From Artemia franciscana (lineage: Eukaryota > Arthropoda > Branchiopoda > Anostraca > Artemiidae): 64,000 nucleotides of DNA. The stretch is from positions 18,048,489-18,112,488 of the forward strand of contig NC_088879.1 of assembly GCF_032884065.1 (NCBI RefSeq), written 5' to 3'. A program made the position numbers and the translations under genes. Of the stretch, positions 50,204-61,165 are shown in pieces (position 1 is the stretch's first letter; each line of letters opens with the position of its first letter). The notes beneath the pieces were generated by a model. The model had not been told where the DNA came from. It saw nothing but the letters and a program-made list of their open reading frames with translations, and searched no databases.

Positions 50204-51030
50204 AAACAGTCCGTGATAACGAACTGTAAGCAAGTAGTGACTCGGCCCAATAGCAACCGAGACCCTTAAAAAACGATTTTGGATAATCAGTATTATGTAA
50301 AAGAATTGGCATTTTATGTTAATTCCAAATATATAAAGTTCATTGAGTTTAAGTTACTCATCGAAAGGTAAGCCTGAGAGAATTTTTCCGATTTTCAAAA
50401 CAAAAGGCGAAAAACCCGATGTATAAAATTCTTTAAGTTAAAGTTACTCATCGAAAGGTAAGAGCCTGAGAGAATTTTTCTGATTTTCGAAAAAGGGGGA
50501 AAAACATGCAAAAAGTTAAGCGATCTTAATCAAAATTATATTATTCGACTCAGAATATCAGAGAACCCTACTGTGCGGGTTTCTAGCTCCTATTTACAAA
50601 AATGTTGAATTTTTTATTTTTTGTCAGAATAAAGATCCCAGATCTGTATTATTTGTTTGTTATTTTTTCGCAAGGGGTAATCGTACCGAACCAACAGCCC
50701 CTATAAGATTAGGAGTTGGCTTATGCAAACCGAAGTTAAAAGCTTTAGTGTCATTTTAGGGTTGGCAAAAAGATAGGAGGCTTACTAGCCCCCCTCCTCC
50801 AAGCTTGTGTTCCCCCAAAGTAATCTGATCAAAAGTTTTAAGTTAGCCATTTGAGTCAGCCTAGTTTTAAGATTTAATGACTATGTCTCTGGTAATGAAA
50901 TGACCCCCAACTCTTCAGCCTCTGGGAAAAGAGTTATAAGTTATGCAATTTGCTCATTGCTTACGTATTATTTTTATTGTTGGTAAATATACAAAAATTT
51001 TCCAGGAGGGAGGGATTATCCATGGGGAGA
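50204..51030 (+). repeat. Diverged R1 copy
   Basis: Starts AAACAGTCCGTGATAACG, GTGACTCGGCCCAATAGCAA. A 70-90 bp piece with GTTACTCATCGAAAGGTAAG is duplicated (50352 and 50445). Body landmarks follow to TTTCCAGGAGGGAGGGATT at about 51000. There is no palindrome P. Confidence 0.75.
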
Positions 51031-52442
51031 GTTTTTCACTGATTTAAGTGGAATTAAAAAAATTAAAAAAAATTAAAACCAATCCTCATTAACTCGATCC
51101 CATGCGCTTCATCAAGATACTCAACCAGACACAGTTCATTCTCCCATTTATTCTACTTGTTGGCCAGGATGGGGAGACTATAATTTTTCCTGAACAGAGT
51201 TGTTCGATATGTTGACTCTAATAGTGCAGTTTTTATTTCGATTCGATATTATTTTGTTGTTTTTTTTCAAAATCCCCATAAATTTGTCTTCGAAAGATAA
51301 AATCGAGAAATAATAAAATTAGCTTCAATTAGCAATTCTTCCTCACCTGTCAATTACTATTTTTAAACAGGATTTTAAATTTTCGGCTAGGGTTCGTTTT
51401 TTAGTAGATAGCCGTAAGTGGGTAAAAATGATTCCCAAAAGTATCACAATTATTGTACTTCCTCATTTTTTTGGAAAGAGGAGGGGTAGTTTGATCTCCA
51501 CCTCAAATGAGAAACCAGAATGAGTCGCAAGGTGACCATTCCTAATGAACTGTATACAAGGACATGATTTATTAGAGAGCGAATTTGAGTAAACACAAAC
51601 TCTCTGTCCCCTATTTTTTTACCCTCACTGAACTCGAAAAGCGTAAAGGTGTTTGTAGTGGTGCCATAGAGGTCTTCTCCGCTTTCCGAACCAGTAATAC
51701 AAATGTGACTGTTTGCCTTTCTGTAATACAATGGCTACGTAAAGAATTCTCCCTTTCGATAAAAGTTTACTGTAGGCTACACAGTAGGCTATGGGTTCCT
51801 CTAGGAATTTTTCGAATTACCATAGGTTTCTGAACAACGGGCAAATATTTTGATTAAATATTTTTGGCCTAATAGTATCTAATTTCGAAATCTTTCACCT
51901 TATTCCACCTATTTATGATCTTCTGATTATAGAGAGACAAATTCCCAGATTACATTTATCTTTCCCTGTGTTAAGCCCGACGCGGGTTGGAAAAGATTGG
52001 TATTATAGGAATTTTATGTAAATACCGAGTTTTTACACTTGGGGTCAAAAATGACCTTTTCTATAGTTAATCGCTCTCTCACTTCCTAATCAAAATTTAA
52101 AGTTTTGGCCCTGGCTGAACAGTAACATAATTAAATTTGAAAGTTTAATCAATTAACTCCAACTATATAGGGTTAGACATATATTATTCAGTTTAAGCTC
52201 TTCATGTCACAGAATGACCAACAAATTATGAAAAATAAAAACTGTTCTTGTTAGAGTGATTTCATTTTTGGACTAAAAGGAATTAGTAAATTTCATTTCA
52301 ACAGAGGTTTGCCGAGAAAATACTTTATAGCCGTTATATGGCAAACACTACATTGTTGTGCATACTCTTTTAAGATTTCGAGGGGGGATAATTCTTTCTA
52401 AGCCATCGCAATGATTATGTCCCCAACTATGAACTTTTCCAG
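51031..52442. other. Intronic stretch before the cysteine-rich exon
   Basis: Overlapping open frames at 51450-51833 on both strands have no known domain. No repeat recognised. Confidence 0.45.
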
Positions 52443-52670
52443 GCCTGTGACTATGGCAAAACTCTTCGAGGGATCCAATGTGAGACTTTTAATGGAAATA
52501 TACAATATGGAAAGCAGAAAAACTGGAAACCGTACTTTGACAGTGGTAATTTATGTGCTCTGACTTGTAAATCAGAGGATAATTTAGTTGCAGTCCTGAG
52601 CGAAAAAGTAGAAGATGGAACCCCCTGCCCTGAAGGATCTAATGATGTTTGTATCGATGGAATATGCAAG
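52443..52670 (+). CDS. ADAMTS/papilin-type cysteine-rich domain exon
   Basis: This 228 bp (76 codon), phase 0-0 exon lies between acceptor AG at 52441-52442 and donor GTAATTG at 52671. Its first codons (ACDYGK) complete the TSP1 domain. The next part, LRGIQCETFN, corresponds to the conserved R/xxQC segment that opens the ADAMTS cysteine-rich domain. WKPYFD, LCALTC, VEDGTPC and NDVCIDGIC follow in family order. The exact cysteine spacing and the DGTPC...DVC..G.C ending are characteristic of ADAMTS, ADAMTS-like and papilin proteins. No metalloprotease domain was seen 5' of the TSP1 exon; together with the signal-peptide exon upstream this favours an ADAMTS-like or papilin-like protein over an active protease, although an unseen exon cannot be excluded. 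The spacer domain exons should follow but were not found before the window end. Confidence 0.82.
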
Positions 52671-53316
52671 GTAATTGACTCTCTGTCTTGTTTTCATGTT
52701 GAAATTTGTAATTTAGCAATAAGTCTTACATTTTCCTTGTTTCATTTCCCTTTGCTTAAAGTTTGATTCGTATAAACAATAAAGTTTTTACAAAATAGTA
52801 TTTCTGACGTAAAAATCAAAAAGATTCACGTTTCATGTAGCGATGTGATATATATAGCCAAGGTTTCTTTCATACTAGCAACTGCTACCCATTAATTGAT
52901 TCAAACATCACAAGCAGCACCTTTATAGGCTATGCATGATGACAAGGATTTCTCATTTCAATGTATTTTGCATTTATTATTGCAAGTACCTACTAGAACC
53001 TTTTGGGGAATCGAAATGGAAAAACTTTTCACTGGTGAATTTTATTTATTCTGGCTAGCACTGGTTAAAATTCGTAATATGTGAGCATAACACGGGGTTT
53101 GTTGGGGGCTAGATGCTTATTTTCGAATGGACCGTCTACAATTTAGATTGTTGCAAGTTCTTGTCCTACATGGCTAATGCCGTAAGCACTAAAGCGCAAA
53201 GGGGGAATTGTTGAGAGGAAACAAGTTCTACTTTTGCTCACGGAAATCTTCAGTCGTTTTAATTTTAATTTTTTACTCATTATGAGTTTTCTATTTAGAT
53301 TTAACTTCTTTATTCA

Positions 53317-53319
<3 letters not shown>
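52671..53319. other. Intronic stretch after the cysteine-rich exon
   Basis: AT-rich; the expected spacer-domain exon was not found. Confidence 0.45.

Positions 53320-53351
<32 letters not shown>
53320..53351. repeat. (AT)n microsatellite, 5' flank of the Helitron
   Basis: (AT)n up to the element start; together with 55237-55350 it probably formed one target tract. Confidence 0.85.
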
Positions 53352-53354
<3 letters not shown>

Positions 53355-53439
53355 ATATATATAAAAATAAGTTGTCTGTCTGTGGATGGATCAGGTGACG
53401 TCACCTGAAAAAACTGGATCAGGTGACGTCAAAACTGAA

Positions 53440-54500
53440 AAAACTAAAAAAAGGCAAAAACTACAAAAAAAACTAAAAACTAATAAAAAAAATAAAAAAG
53501 CTAAAAAACTAAAAAAACTAATAAAAGGCAAAAAATACAAAAAAAAACTAAAAACTAATAAAAAAGCTAAAAAACTAAAAAAACTAAAAAAAGGCAAAAA
53601 CTACAAAAAAAACTAATAAAAAAATAAAAAAGCTAAAAAACTAAAAAAACTAAAAAAACTAAAAAAACTAAAAAAAGGTAAAAAACTAAAAAAACTAAAA
53701 ACTAAAAAAAACTAAAAAAAAGGAAAAAAACTGAAAAATAAGCTAAAATAAAGGTAAAAACCAATAAAAAACTTAAAAAAACTGAAAAAACTAAAAAAAG
53801 GCAAAAACTACAAAAAAAACTAAAAACTAATAAAAAAAAGTAAAAAAGCTAAAAAACTAAAAAAAACTAAAAAAACTAAAAAAAGGTAAAAAACTAAAAA
53901 AATAAAAATAAAAAAAAACTAAAAGAACTAAAAAAGAAAAAAATAAATGACGACACTCAAAGAGAAAGCGACCAGGACAAAAGGAATGTTCGATTAGCAA
54001 TCAACAAAGCACCGGGACACAGGGAGTATAAATGACGACCAGGACATAAGTACAACTACAAAAAAAACTAAAAACTAATAAAAAAAATAAAAAAGCTAAA
54101 AAACTAAAAAAACTAAAAAAAGGTAAAAAACTAAAAAAACTAAAAACTAAAAAAAACTAAAAAAAAGGAAAAAACTGAAAAATAAGCTAAAATAAAGGTA
54201 AAAACCAATGAAAAACTAAAAAAACTGAAAAAACTAAAAAAAAATTTCATCTAAAAAACTAAAAAAAACTAAAAAAGGTAAAAACTTTTAGAACTAAAAA
54301 AGAAAAAAATAAATTACGACACTCAAAGAGAAAGCGACCAGGACAAAAGGAATGTTCGATTAGCAATCAACAAAGCACCGGGACACAGGGAGTATAAATG
54401 ACGACCAGGACATAAGTAAAAAAAAAAACTAACAAAACTAAAAAGAAGGTAAAAACTACAAAAAAACTAAAAAGAAAAAAAAACTAAAAACTAATAAAAA
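53440..54500 (+). repeat. A-rich CTAAAAAA tandem repeats inside the Helitron
   Basis: Irregular units of ACTAAAAAA, GGCAAAAAC and AGCTAAAA. A 115 bp block (GACACTCAAAGAGAAAGCGA ...) at 53950 recurs at 54316, period about 366 bp. The lysine-rich frame 53386-53616 is produced by this repeat. Confidence 0.85.
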
Positions 54501-54519
54501 AACTAAAAAATCATAAATT

Positions 54520-55000
54520 ACAGACCGGGACACAAATGACGACCGACACAGAGGGAATATAAATGACGACCAGCAACCTCAAAGAAAAATTACAGACTGG
54601 GACACCCGGACACAAATCACGACCGGGAATATAAATGACGACCGGGACGCAGGGACACAACTACAACGGGGACGCCGGGGGCACAGGTGGGATATATAAT
54701 TGACGACTGAGACACAGGGATTGTTTGAATAGAAATTAGAAATTAGAAAAAAACTAAAAAGAAAAAACACTCAAAGATAAATTACAGACCGGGACACAAA
54801 TGACGACCGACACAGAGGGAATATAAATGACGACCATCAACCTCAAAGAAAAATTACAGACCGGGACACCGGGACACGAATGACGACCGGGACACTGGGA
54901 CACAGGGAATATAAATGACGACCGGGACACTCAAAGAGAAAATACAAACTGGGACACCAGGACACAAATGACGACCGGAACACAGGGAATATAAATGCTA
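54520..55000 (+). repeat. GACCGGGACACAGGGA minisatellite inside the Helitron
   Basis: Units combining ATAAATGACGACC, GGGACACAGGGA and CAAAGAAAAATTACAGAC. A longer block at 54521 recurs at 54783 (period about 262 bp). Confidence 0.85.
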
Positions 55001-55173
55001 TTTATATGGATAGACAATGGGACAACGAAGAATGTTGTATATTCGCATGTTGTACGTAGTTAAAAATATATATTTATATCTATCTCTATTCACAGGTGGG
55101 ACACAGGGACACAGCTACAATGGCGCGTAACTAATATGGCGCGTAACGACTTACGCGCGCGGGGGGGCTTGGG

Positions 55174-55199
55174 GGGGCGCGAAGCGCCCCACCAACTAG
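55174..55199 (+). other. Second, upstream Helitron-type 3' end
   Basis: Hairpin GGGGCGC GAA GCGCCCC (55174-55190), then ACCAA and CTAG (55196-55199), 37 bp before the terminal hairpin and CTAG: two 3'-end signals in tandem. Confidence 0.6.
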
Positions 55200-55235
55200 G
55201 TGTTGGGGTGGCGCGAAGCGCCACCCCAACAGCTA

Positions 55236-55236
<1 letters not shown>

Positions 55237-55327
<91 letters not shown>

Positions 55328-55350
55328 TTATATATATATATATAAATATA
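55237..55350. repeat. (TA)n microsatellite
   Basis: Directly 3' of the Helitron CTAG, about 100 bp with ATTTATAT variants at the end. Confidence 0.95.
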
Positions 55351-55379
55351 TAATTGCGTTTAATTGGACCTTTAACTTT

Positions 55380-55925
55380 AGCCTCGGCTTGTCTTTTGTC
55401 ATTATGAAAGAGATATCGCCTAACCTTTGTTTCTTTTAATTGTTCAGGTTGTGGGACAATACTTTTTCTTTTGCCTCGACTTTTCTTTCGTCATTATGAG
55501 AGACATATTGTCGAACCTTTGTTTCTGTTAATTGTTCAGGTGGTGGGACAAAAACTTCTTTTTCTTCCAACGATTTATCTATTCCGGATTTTATTATTTT
55601 CAAAGGTATGGTAGGCATTGATCACTATGTCGAAATCCAAAACTCAATCATCTTGCTATCATTTCAATTTGTCTGATTCGTTTTACGTCGACTTGTCTTT
55701 TGTCATTAAGAAATAAGTATCGCCGAACGTTTGTTTTTTCTGACACGGGTATCGTAGGTATTGGATGACCTTATCCATGTCAAAATCCCAGACCCAATCA
55801 TCATTGCTACAATTTTCAATTTTGACATGTTTTGATTCTCGCTGTCCAGGTTGATTTGCATTGACTCGCTCACTTCCAACAGACATTCTATTATATAAAT
55901 AATTTATGCGTTGAAAACTCAACAA
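55380..55925 (-). pseudogene. Fragment of an unrecognised protein with about 31-residue repeats
   Basis: On the minus strand, two open pieces (55436-55618 and 55683-55925) carry a repeated motif: ETKVRQYVSHNDERKVEAK. Related copies are encoded at about 55380-55460 and 55686-55745 (FGDTYFLMTKDKS). The DNA repeats have a spacing of about 93 bp for the first two (CTTTTGTCATTATGA and CTTTCGTCATTATGA). I do not recognise the protein. Lys/Glu/Arg-rich repeats preceding a Helitron replicase are one possibility but are not shown. Confidence 0.35.
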
Positions 55926-56192
55926 TATTATTAATTCTATGCCAGAAATCGTATAAGAAAATGCTTATAGGATTTTGTTTATGATTCTTATATAATGTAC
56001 TAACATAGTACATAAAGTCATTTGCAAAAACCAAAATTGGAATTTTCTCAGACTTCTGACCTATTCAGATCGTTTTTTTCTTATATGAGAATATCCAAAG
56101 ATAATAATTTTCCCGAAAAAATATGGAGCCGTTTCGAGAAAAAATACATAAGTAAATAGATACATAAACAATTATTGCTCATATATATAGAT

Positions 56193-56195
<3 letters not shown>

Positions 56196-56275
<80 letters not shown>
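56196..56275. repeat. (TA)n microsatellite
   Basis: About 75 bp, nearly uninterrupted. Confidence 0.95.
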
Positions 56276-56277
<2 letters not shown>

Positions 56278-56339
56278 CTAGTTTTAATATCACTCTTAAA
56301 CTTTTGCAGTAAAAATTAATTTTGTTTATTTAGTTACCT

Positions 56340-56545
56340 AAAATAGTGCAAGACAGAAAATATATAAATTTGAATCGTGTAGTCAAGTTTATGGACTAGC
56401 AATGCTTCCTGACTACAAAGGGCCTTCCATCAGTGATGCGGCAGCTGGGATCGAAACCTAGTCCCCGTGTTATAGACCAGAGATCAATCGACAGTGTCAC
56501 CAAAGGCATTGGGGTAGTTTGTAGTATCTCACAGTGCGTTCTACA
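56340..56545 (-). mobile_element. Possible tRNA-headed SINE
   Basis: The minus strand reads TTGGTGACACTGTCGATTGA (A-box-like), CTCTGGTCTATAACACGGGG (anticodon-arm-like), and GGTTTCGATCCC (near B box) at the right spacing. A non-tRNA body and an A-rich end follow. Pairing is imperfect, so it is not a functional tRNA. Confidence 0.45.
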
Positions 56546-57154
56546 ATAGACTTCAAAATGATTCAACATCCGATAATTAGGATTACTTATCCTTGTTAAC
56601 CCTCAGCCAATAGGATTTATTCAGATTATAATCGAGTCCTATCTACTGTAATCTTAGAGAGAGTGATTGAGAGAGAGAAATACAGATAGAGAAAGAACGA
56701 GAGAGAGCAGAGGAAGAGTGGGAGTCATAGGTTTCTATGACTGAAAAAAGAAGCAAGATAAGATAAATAATAAAAATAGAAATAAAAAGAAAAGAAGAAA
56801 CGACAAAGGACAAATTTTCTAAAAGTTAAAATGGGAAAATATGAAAAGATAAGAAAATTCGTTGACAGCCTGAGAATCTGAAGTAGCTGAGTGTTCTAAA
56901 AGTGTCTGGATGATTGGAAATATAGAATGACGTTCGAAATTAAAAAACAAGCAAGTGGGAAAGTAAAGTAAAAGTAAAGTGGGACTGCTATTCTCCTCAA
57001 CTTCCTGTTTTGCAGCACCGTTTATCTTCGGCTTTACTGGAAACTTATAAGAATGCAATTATGTGCATTCAACTCGGTAAATTGTTACTTAGGCCTTAGT
57101 ATTAAAAGGGAAAGAGATAGAAAGAGGTAGCACAGTTTTCATGTTTATGATAAT
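56546..57154. other. AT-rich stretch with GAGA runs
   Basis: A (GA)-rich tract at about 56655-56715; nothing else recognised. Confidence 0.5.
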
Positions 57155-57322
57155 CAGGGGAGAAACTCAAGCATTTTTACTGGGAAGGGGGGCAAGAGGG
57201 GTCCATTTATGGATATTCAAGAGGGATGGGCTATATAATAACTTACTATCCATATTATTGGGGGGGGGGGCAACTGCCCTCTCCCTTGAGCCCCCTCCCA
57301 GAAATTCAGCCCCTGATGATAA
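57155..57322 (+). repeat. Dispersed repeat R5, copy 1
   Basis: CTCAAGCATTTTTACTGGGA, GGGTCCATTTATGGATATTC, GGGCTATATAATAAC, and CCCCTGATGAT match 58825-58980 in the same order. Confidence 0.75.
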
Positions 57323-58060
57323 TCTTTGTGACTTTGGACTTTCACATGGAAAGCCAATTATCAATTGAAGTCTTTGAGAAGTTGGGGATGTTGTTTTGAT
57401 TGAGAACTGCAATTCCTACGAGTAGATTAAAAAAAAAAAAATCCTTTTACCTTCTTCAGCGCTGGAACTCTCTTAGAGTATTTAGCCTATGTTAATAATG
57501 AGATGCATCTTTCAAATAAATCACTAGAAAGCGAAAAATAACAAGCCAATTGCATAATTTGATTTCAAAGTAAAAATAGTTTCATTAAGACCACACATAC
57601 GGAAAGAAGGCTTCATTTTTCCAATTATGGATTTTTCGAATCTGATAGGCAATCACACAGTATGTAAATCCTATTCAAAAGAAACCATTCGTATTAACCC
57701 ACTCGTACCTGTTTCTGACTATATTCCCGCTTAATCTAATTAAAGATAGACCTAACTACATAAATATCAAAACCATTTAAATGACAGGTACCGAAACATT
57801 TGATGGCAAATTATCGAGCTCTGCACCCGCCAAGATCTTGTAAAGTATGCTAAAATCTTTTCCTGAGTTTAGCTTGTTAATTGAATGTGGACTACCCATA
57901 ATTCTAAGGTATTATACCTCAAATGGTTGCAGGATTACAGGTTGATTGGCTGATTAGCCTACATGAGACTTGCTCTGTTTCAATAGTAACCAATTCTAGC
58001 CTGTAATTTGTTTATAACCTGTCTATGTAATATTACCTTTCTTTAATATTAACATGACAG
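57323..58060. other. AT-rich stretch, nothing recognised
   Basis: No coding or repeat assignment. Confidence 0.5.
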
Positions 58061-58390
58061 TAACCGGCCTGAGAAAGTTTTCCTGATTTTCATCAGGAGT
58101 GGGGACATCCCCCAAAAAGGCAAGTAATTTTGATGAAAATTAGATAAAAAATTCAGCATATCCGAGAGCCTGATTGCATTGGTCTTAAACCCATTACCTA
58201 AAAAAGAAAGCTTAATTTTGTGTCGATTGCGCGAAGGATAATTACTGATGCGTGTTTATTTGTTTGATTTTCTTTTTGCCACCAGGCGTAAATATATCAA
58301 AATAAAAATACTGAAAGATTGGGGAATGGCTCAATTGGATGGAAACTGAAATGTTCCAGTGCCTTTTTTCAAAAGAAAAGGGAATTATAC
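58061..58390 (+). repeat. Diverged R1 body fragment
   Basis: GGCCTGAGAAAGTTTTCCTG, GTGGGGACATCCCCC, ATCCGAGAGCCTGATTGC, GCGTGTTTATTTGTTTG and AAATGTTCCAGTGCCTTTTT follow the R1 body order. The terminal hairpin and P are missing. Confidence 0.65.
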
Positions 58391-58824
58391 CGCATTAAAC
58401 TGGCATTTACTGTCATGTTGTGGCGCAAAACAACAATATCTACTTAAAGTGTGGCAAAATCTTAATAACTGATAATTTTGAGAAAGTCGATCGATTTTGA
58501 CTTAAAGGTTAGTACAGATAATTACTGCAAAGCTCGATTTAACCGAGTTGATGCACTTGAGGCATCATAAAATTATCTACATTGGCGTATAACTGGGCAT
58601 CAGGTATTATAAAGGACGGCCACTGTATCTTTGTGTAGGGTTAGGGGGTGGTTGGAGCCCCAAACATTGCGCTTTTATGAAGCAACTTTGTCACTTTCAC
58701 CGAACCTTCAAGTAAATATAGAAAGGGGGATGAGGGAAGGGCTGTATAACTATATTTGTTATGTTCTCTCATTCTGAGAAGGGTTTTTGGACTAAACCTG
58801 TAATATTGGAGGTGTAGACGATAG

Positions 58825-58980
58825 CCAGGGGCTAACCTCAAGCATTTTATTAGGAGGGGGCAAGAAGGGTCCATATTTGGATTGTCAAGGGATATGGGAT
58901 ATATAATAATTGTTTTTTCCACATTATTGAGGGGTAACTACCCCCAAACAAACCCCCACAAACGACGCCCCTGATGATAG
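58825..58980 (+). repeat. Dispersed repeat R5, copy 2
   Basis: CTCAAGCATTTTATTAGGAG, GGGTCCATATTTGGATTGTC, GGGATATATAATAA and CCCCTGATGAT as in copy 1. Confidence 0.75.
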
Positions 58981-59594
58981 CCTGCCTATCTCTTACTGCA
59001 TAAGCATTCCAAGTATAAAAAACCATAAAACATATGCTTACTTGCACAAACGAGGGAAAGATGGGATGGGATTCCTTTTCCCTCAAACATGTAGAATTCC
59101 ACTCCATAATTTTCGTCAAGATTGCACATATTTTTGAGAGAATTTGACTCCTTTTGCAAAAATATACCAATTTTCATTTTTTGATAGATTTTGATGAGTA
59201 CTATAATATTGATAAGTTTTGCATGTTTAAAATATGATTAACTGGTTGATTTTGTTGTTGCATGTATTGTAACCAAAGTTTTGCAGTTAACTACAACGAT
59301 TACTATAATTTCCTCCGGGCTCTAGGGGGTCATGTTAATCCCAAAGGGGATGGGAACAGAGAAAGGAACTTCGATGGAGTGGAGTCCCCTAACCATTTCA
59401 CAGCACCGGCACAGCTCCAGCATTTTATACCCAGTCCATCCTCGTCAGGACACTCGTCAAGACATTAGTGTGCATCCTATCCCTTTAAACGAGCAATAAC
59501 TATATGTTTATTTATTTATCTGTATATACATTTCTTAGGAAAACGATTCTATATGTTTTTGGAAAATTGGTATTTTAGGGTTTTTGGCCTGGAC
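58981..59594. other. AT-rich stretch, nothing recognised
   Basis: Short open frames only, without known domains. Confidence 0.5.
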
Positions 59595-60330
59595 AAACAA
59601 TTTCGATCAGTCAAAAGTTTGATAAAATATGTTCAGAGCCTTAATCGAGTAATGTCATGTTTATTAGCACATTTCAAGAGCATAAACACGTCATTTCCGC
59701 CTCAGGAGTGGTCGTATCGTTTTACTATCAATAACGCATGTAAAACTACACAAGATACATAGATATGTATAAAATACCAAGCGCAATGAGTCCATTTACA
59801 AAAGAAGTTTTCAGCAGTTTCATAATACCAAGAAGAAACAAAAAAGCGCAAGTTAACAAATTGTCAACAATGAACGAACTGGACCATCAAATGAGACAAA
59901 ATCAATATGACGACCCGCAAATGTGAATTCACAAAGACCAATCCTAGCACCTAAGGCAAAGGGTATCAAAAAATACCTGCAGTAGGATAATGAAAAACGA
60001 AAATAAAGAGTAAAGAGTTATGGGGTTAGAATTCTTGCGAAAATAAAAGCTACAAAGAGTCAAAAATGAAATTGAAGAACAAAGAAATATGTGCTTACAG
60101 GACATACGACAACGAGGATCAGAATGAAAGTGAAGAAAAAAAGAAGGTGTTTCAAGCAGTTTCATAATGCCTGAGGGACAAAACGTTTATTAATAATATC
60201 TCAAAATGGGAAAACAAGACCATCAATTGAAACAAGATCAAGAGGAAGACCTGAGAAATTTAAATTCACAATTGAAAATGAACAACGTAGAGTACTGGAC
60301 TATTAAATGTGACAAGACTAATCGGAACAG
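59595..60330 (+). repeat. Dispersed repeat R6, copies 2 and 3
   Basis: 59595-59905 and 60150-60330 share AGCAGTTTCATAATACC / AGCAGTTTCATAATGCCTGA and GACCATCAATTGAAACAAGA with 8160-8560, at moderate identity. Confidence 0.5.
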
Positions 60331-60409
60331 CTAATAATTTAATACCCCTCCTAAGTTTATACAAAAACCTCTTCCATAAGAACCTTATATGGCCTCGGGG
60401 AGCAACTTT

Positions 60410-60600
60410 TTTATCTGATCTTTGGACGACTTAGAACAAAACGGTAATCTAAAAATTTTTATCAGGTGTAGTTGGCGAAAAGAGGGTGGGGAGGGGGTCA
60501 AGGTGCCGTCCATCCACTTTTGACTCTTAAAAAGGGCTCTAGAGCTTCCAATTTCCAATCGAATGAGCAAAGTATACACATCTGAAGTAGAGCCCGAGCA
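60410..60600 (-). repeat. Diverged R1 body fragment, reverse
   Basis: AACAAAACGGTAATCTAAAA, GGGGGTCAAGGTGCCGTCC, CTTAAAAAGGGCTCTAGAGC and TCGAATGAGC follow the reversed R1 body order. Confidence 0.65.
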
Positions 60601-60858
60601 ACATAGATTTTTGGGTTTCGATACCGATACTGATATATCGGTATCGTACCAATACAACACTGATAAAATTTGAAGATACATCCCTGCATTCTCTGCCCAC
60701 ATTCATGCTCACATGCCTCTCCCTGGTCTATTACACACCAAAGAGCAGCCTCAATAATTCATGCTGGATTCCAAATAATGCAAAAACAAATGTTTATTTG
60801 CAAAATATTCAGAAAAAAACAATTAAACCAAATGTAGTTTTAGTCTGGAGAGTGCTTA

Positions 60859-61080
60859 ATACGTCCTGCTCAACTGGGGTAAATTATAATGTAGAAAACA
60901 CAACTTTTCAGAATTTTCTTCTTTTAGAGAACTTCATTTGTCATCATAAATGTTCCCAACTGTACCAAAAACTCTTTTGCTTGAGACACAAGAGGGCAAA
61001 CAGCAAGTATGCTTCCGAGCCAGTTGTGTCAGTCTCTTGGAATGACAACTGTTATTTCGCAATTGCTCTAAAGGCTTACT
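60859..61080 (-). pseudogene. hAT transposase C-terminal dimerisation domain relic (ZBED type)
   Basis: The minus-strand translation reads KPLEQLRNNS, RLTQLARKHTCCLPSCVSSK, RVFGTVGNIYDDK, then a TGA in place of a conserved Arg codon, and SSLKEENSEKLCFLHYNL. This matches the hAT family C-terminal pattern: Lt.LArK.L..P..S..SERvFs.aGni...kRssL..en.ekL.FL..Nl. The TGA at 60934-60936 is consistent with CGA to TGA decay. Upstream parts of the transposase (catalytic core, BED finger) are not seen and the foldback element begins 90 bp away. The overlapping + strand frame 60705-61097 is a shadow. Confidence 0.75.
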
Positions 61081-61165
61081 TTTTTTCCTGTCAGTGACTG
61101 CCTCACTCATGTTCGTTTCCTTCCTGATTAATATTATCACTTGTTGAAGTTGCAAGTATGTTATC

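Larger units (their letters stand above)
53352..55236 (+). mobile_element. Non-autonomous Helitron, 1.9 kb
   Basis: The 5' terminus TCTATATATATAAAAATAAG, then TTGTCTGTCTGT, is the classic animal Helitron start (5'-TC). The 3' terminus is a 12 bp GC-rich hairpin (TTGGGGTGGCGC GAA GCGCCACCCCAA, 55203-55229) followed by CAG and CTAG (55233-55236). The flanking bases are A (53351) and T (55237), the expected A/T insertion site, inside an (AT)n tract. A perfect 18 bp palindrome (TCAGGTGACGTCACCTGA, 53391-53408) lies near the 5' end. The inside is non-coding: CTAAAAAA-rich repeats and GACCGGGACACAGGGA-type repeats. No Rep or helicase is present, so it would need trans-acting proteins. Rolling-circle mobility is inferred from the termini. 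Confidence 0.85.

Noticed and set aside
54520-55000. CRISPR-like array of GACCGGGACACAGGGA repeats
   Set aside because: Spacing is irregular, the spacers are themselves repeats, and it lies inside a Helitron in a eukaryotic genome.
60705-61097. 130-codon + strand frame
   Set aside because: It is the antisense of the hAT relic and has no recognisable domain.
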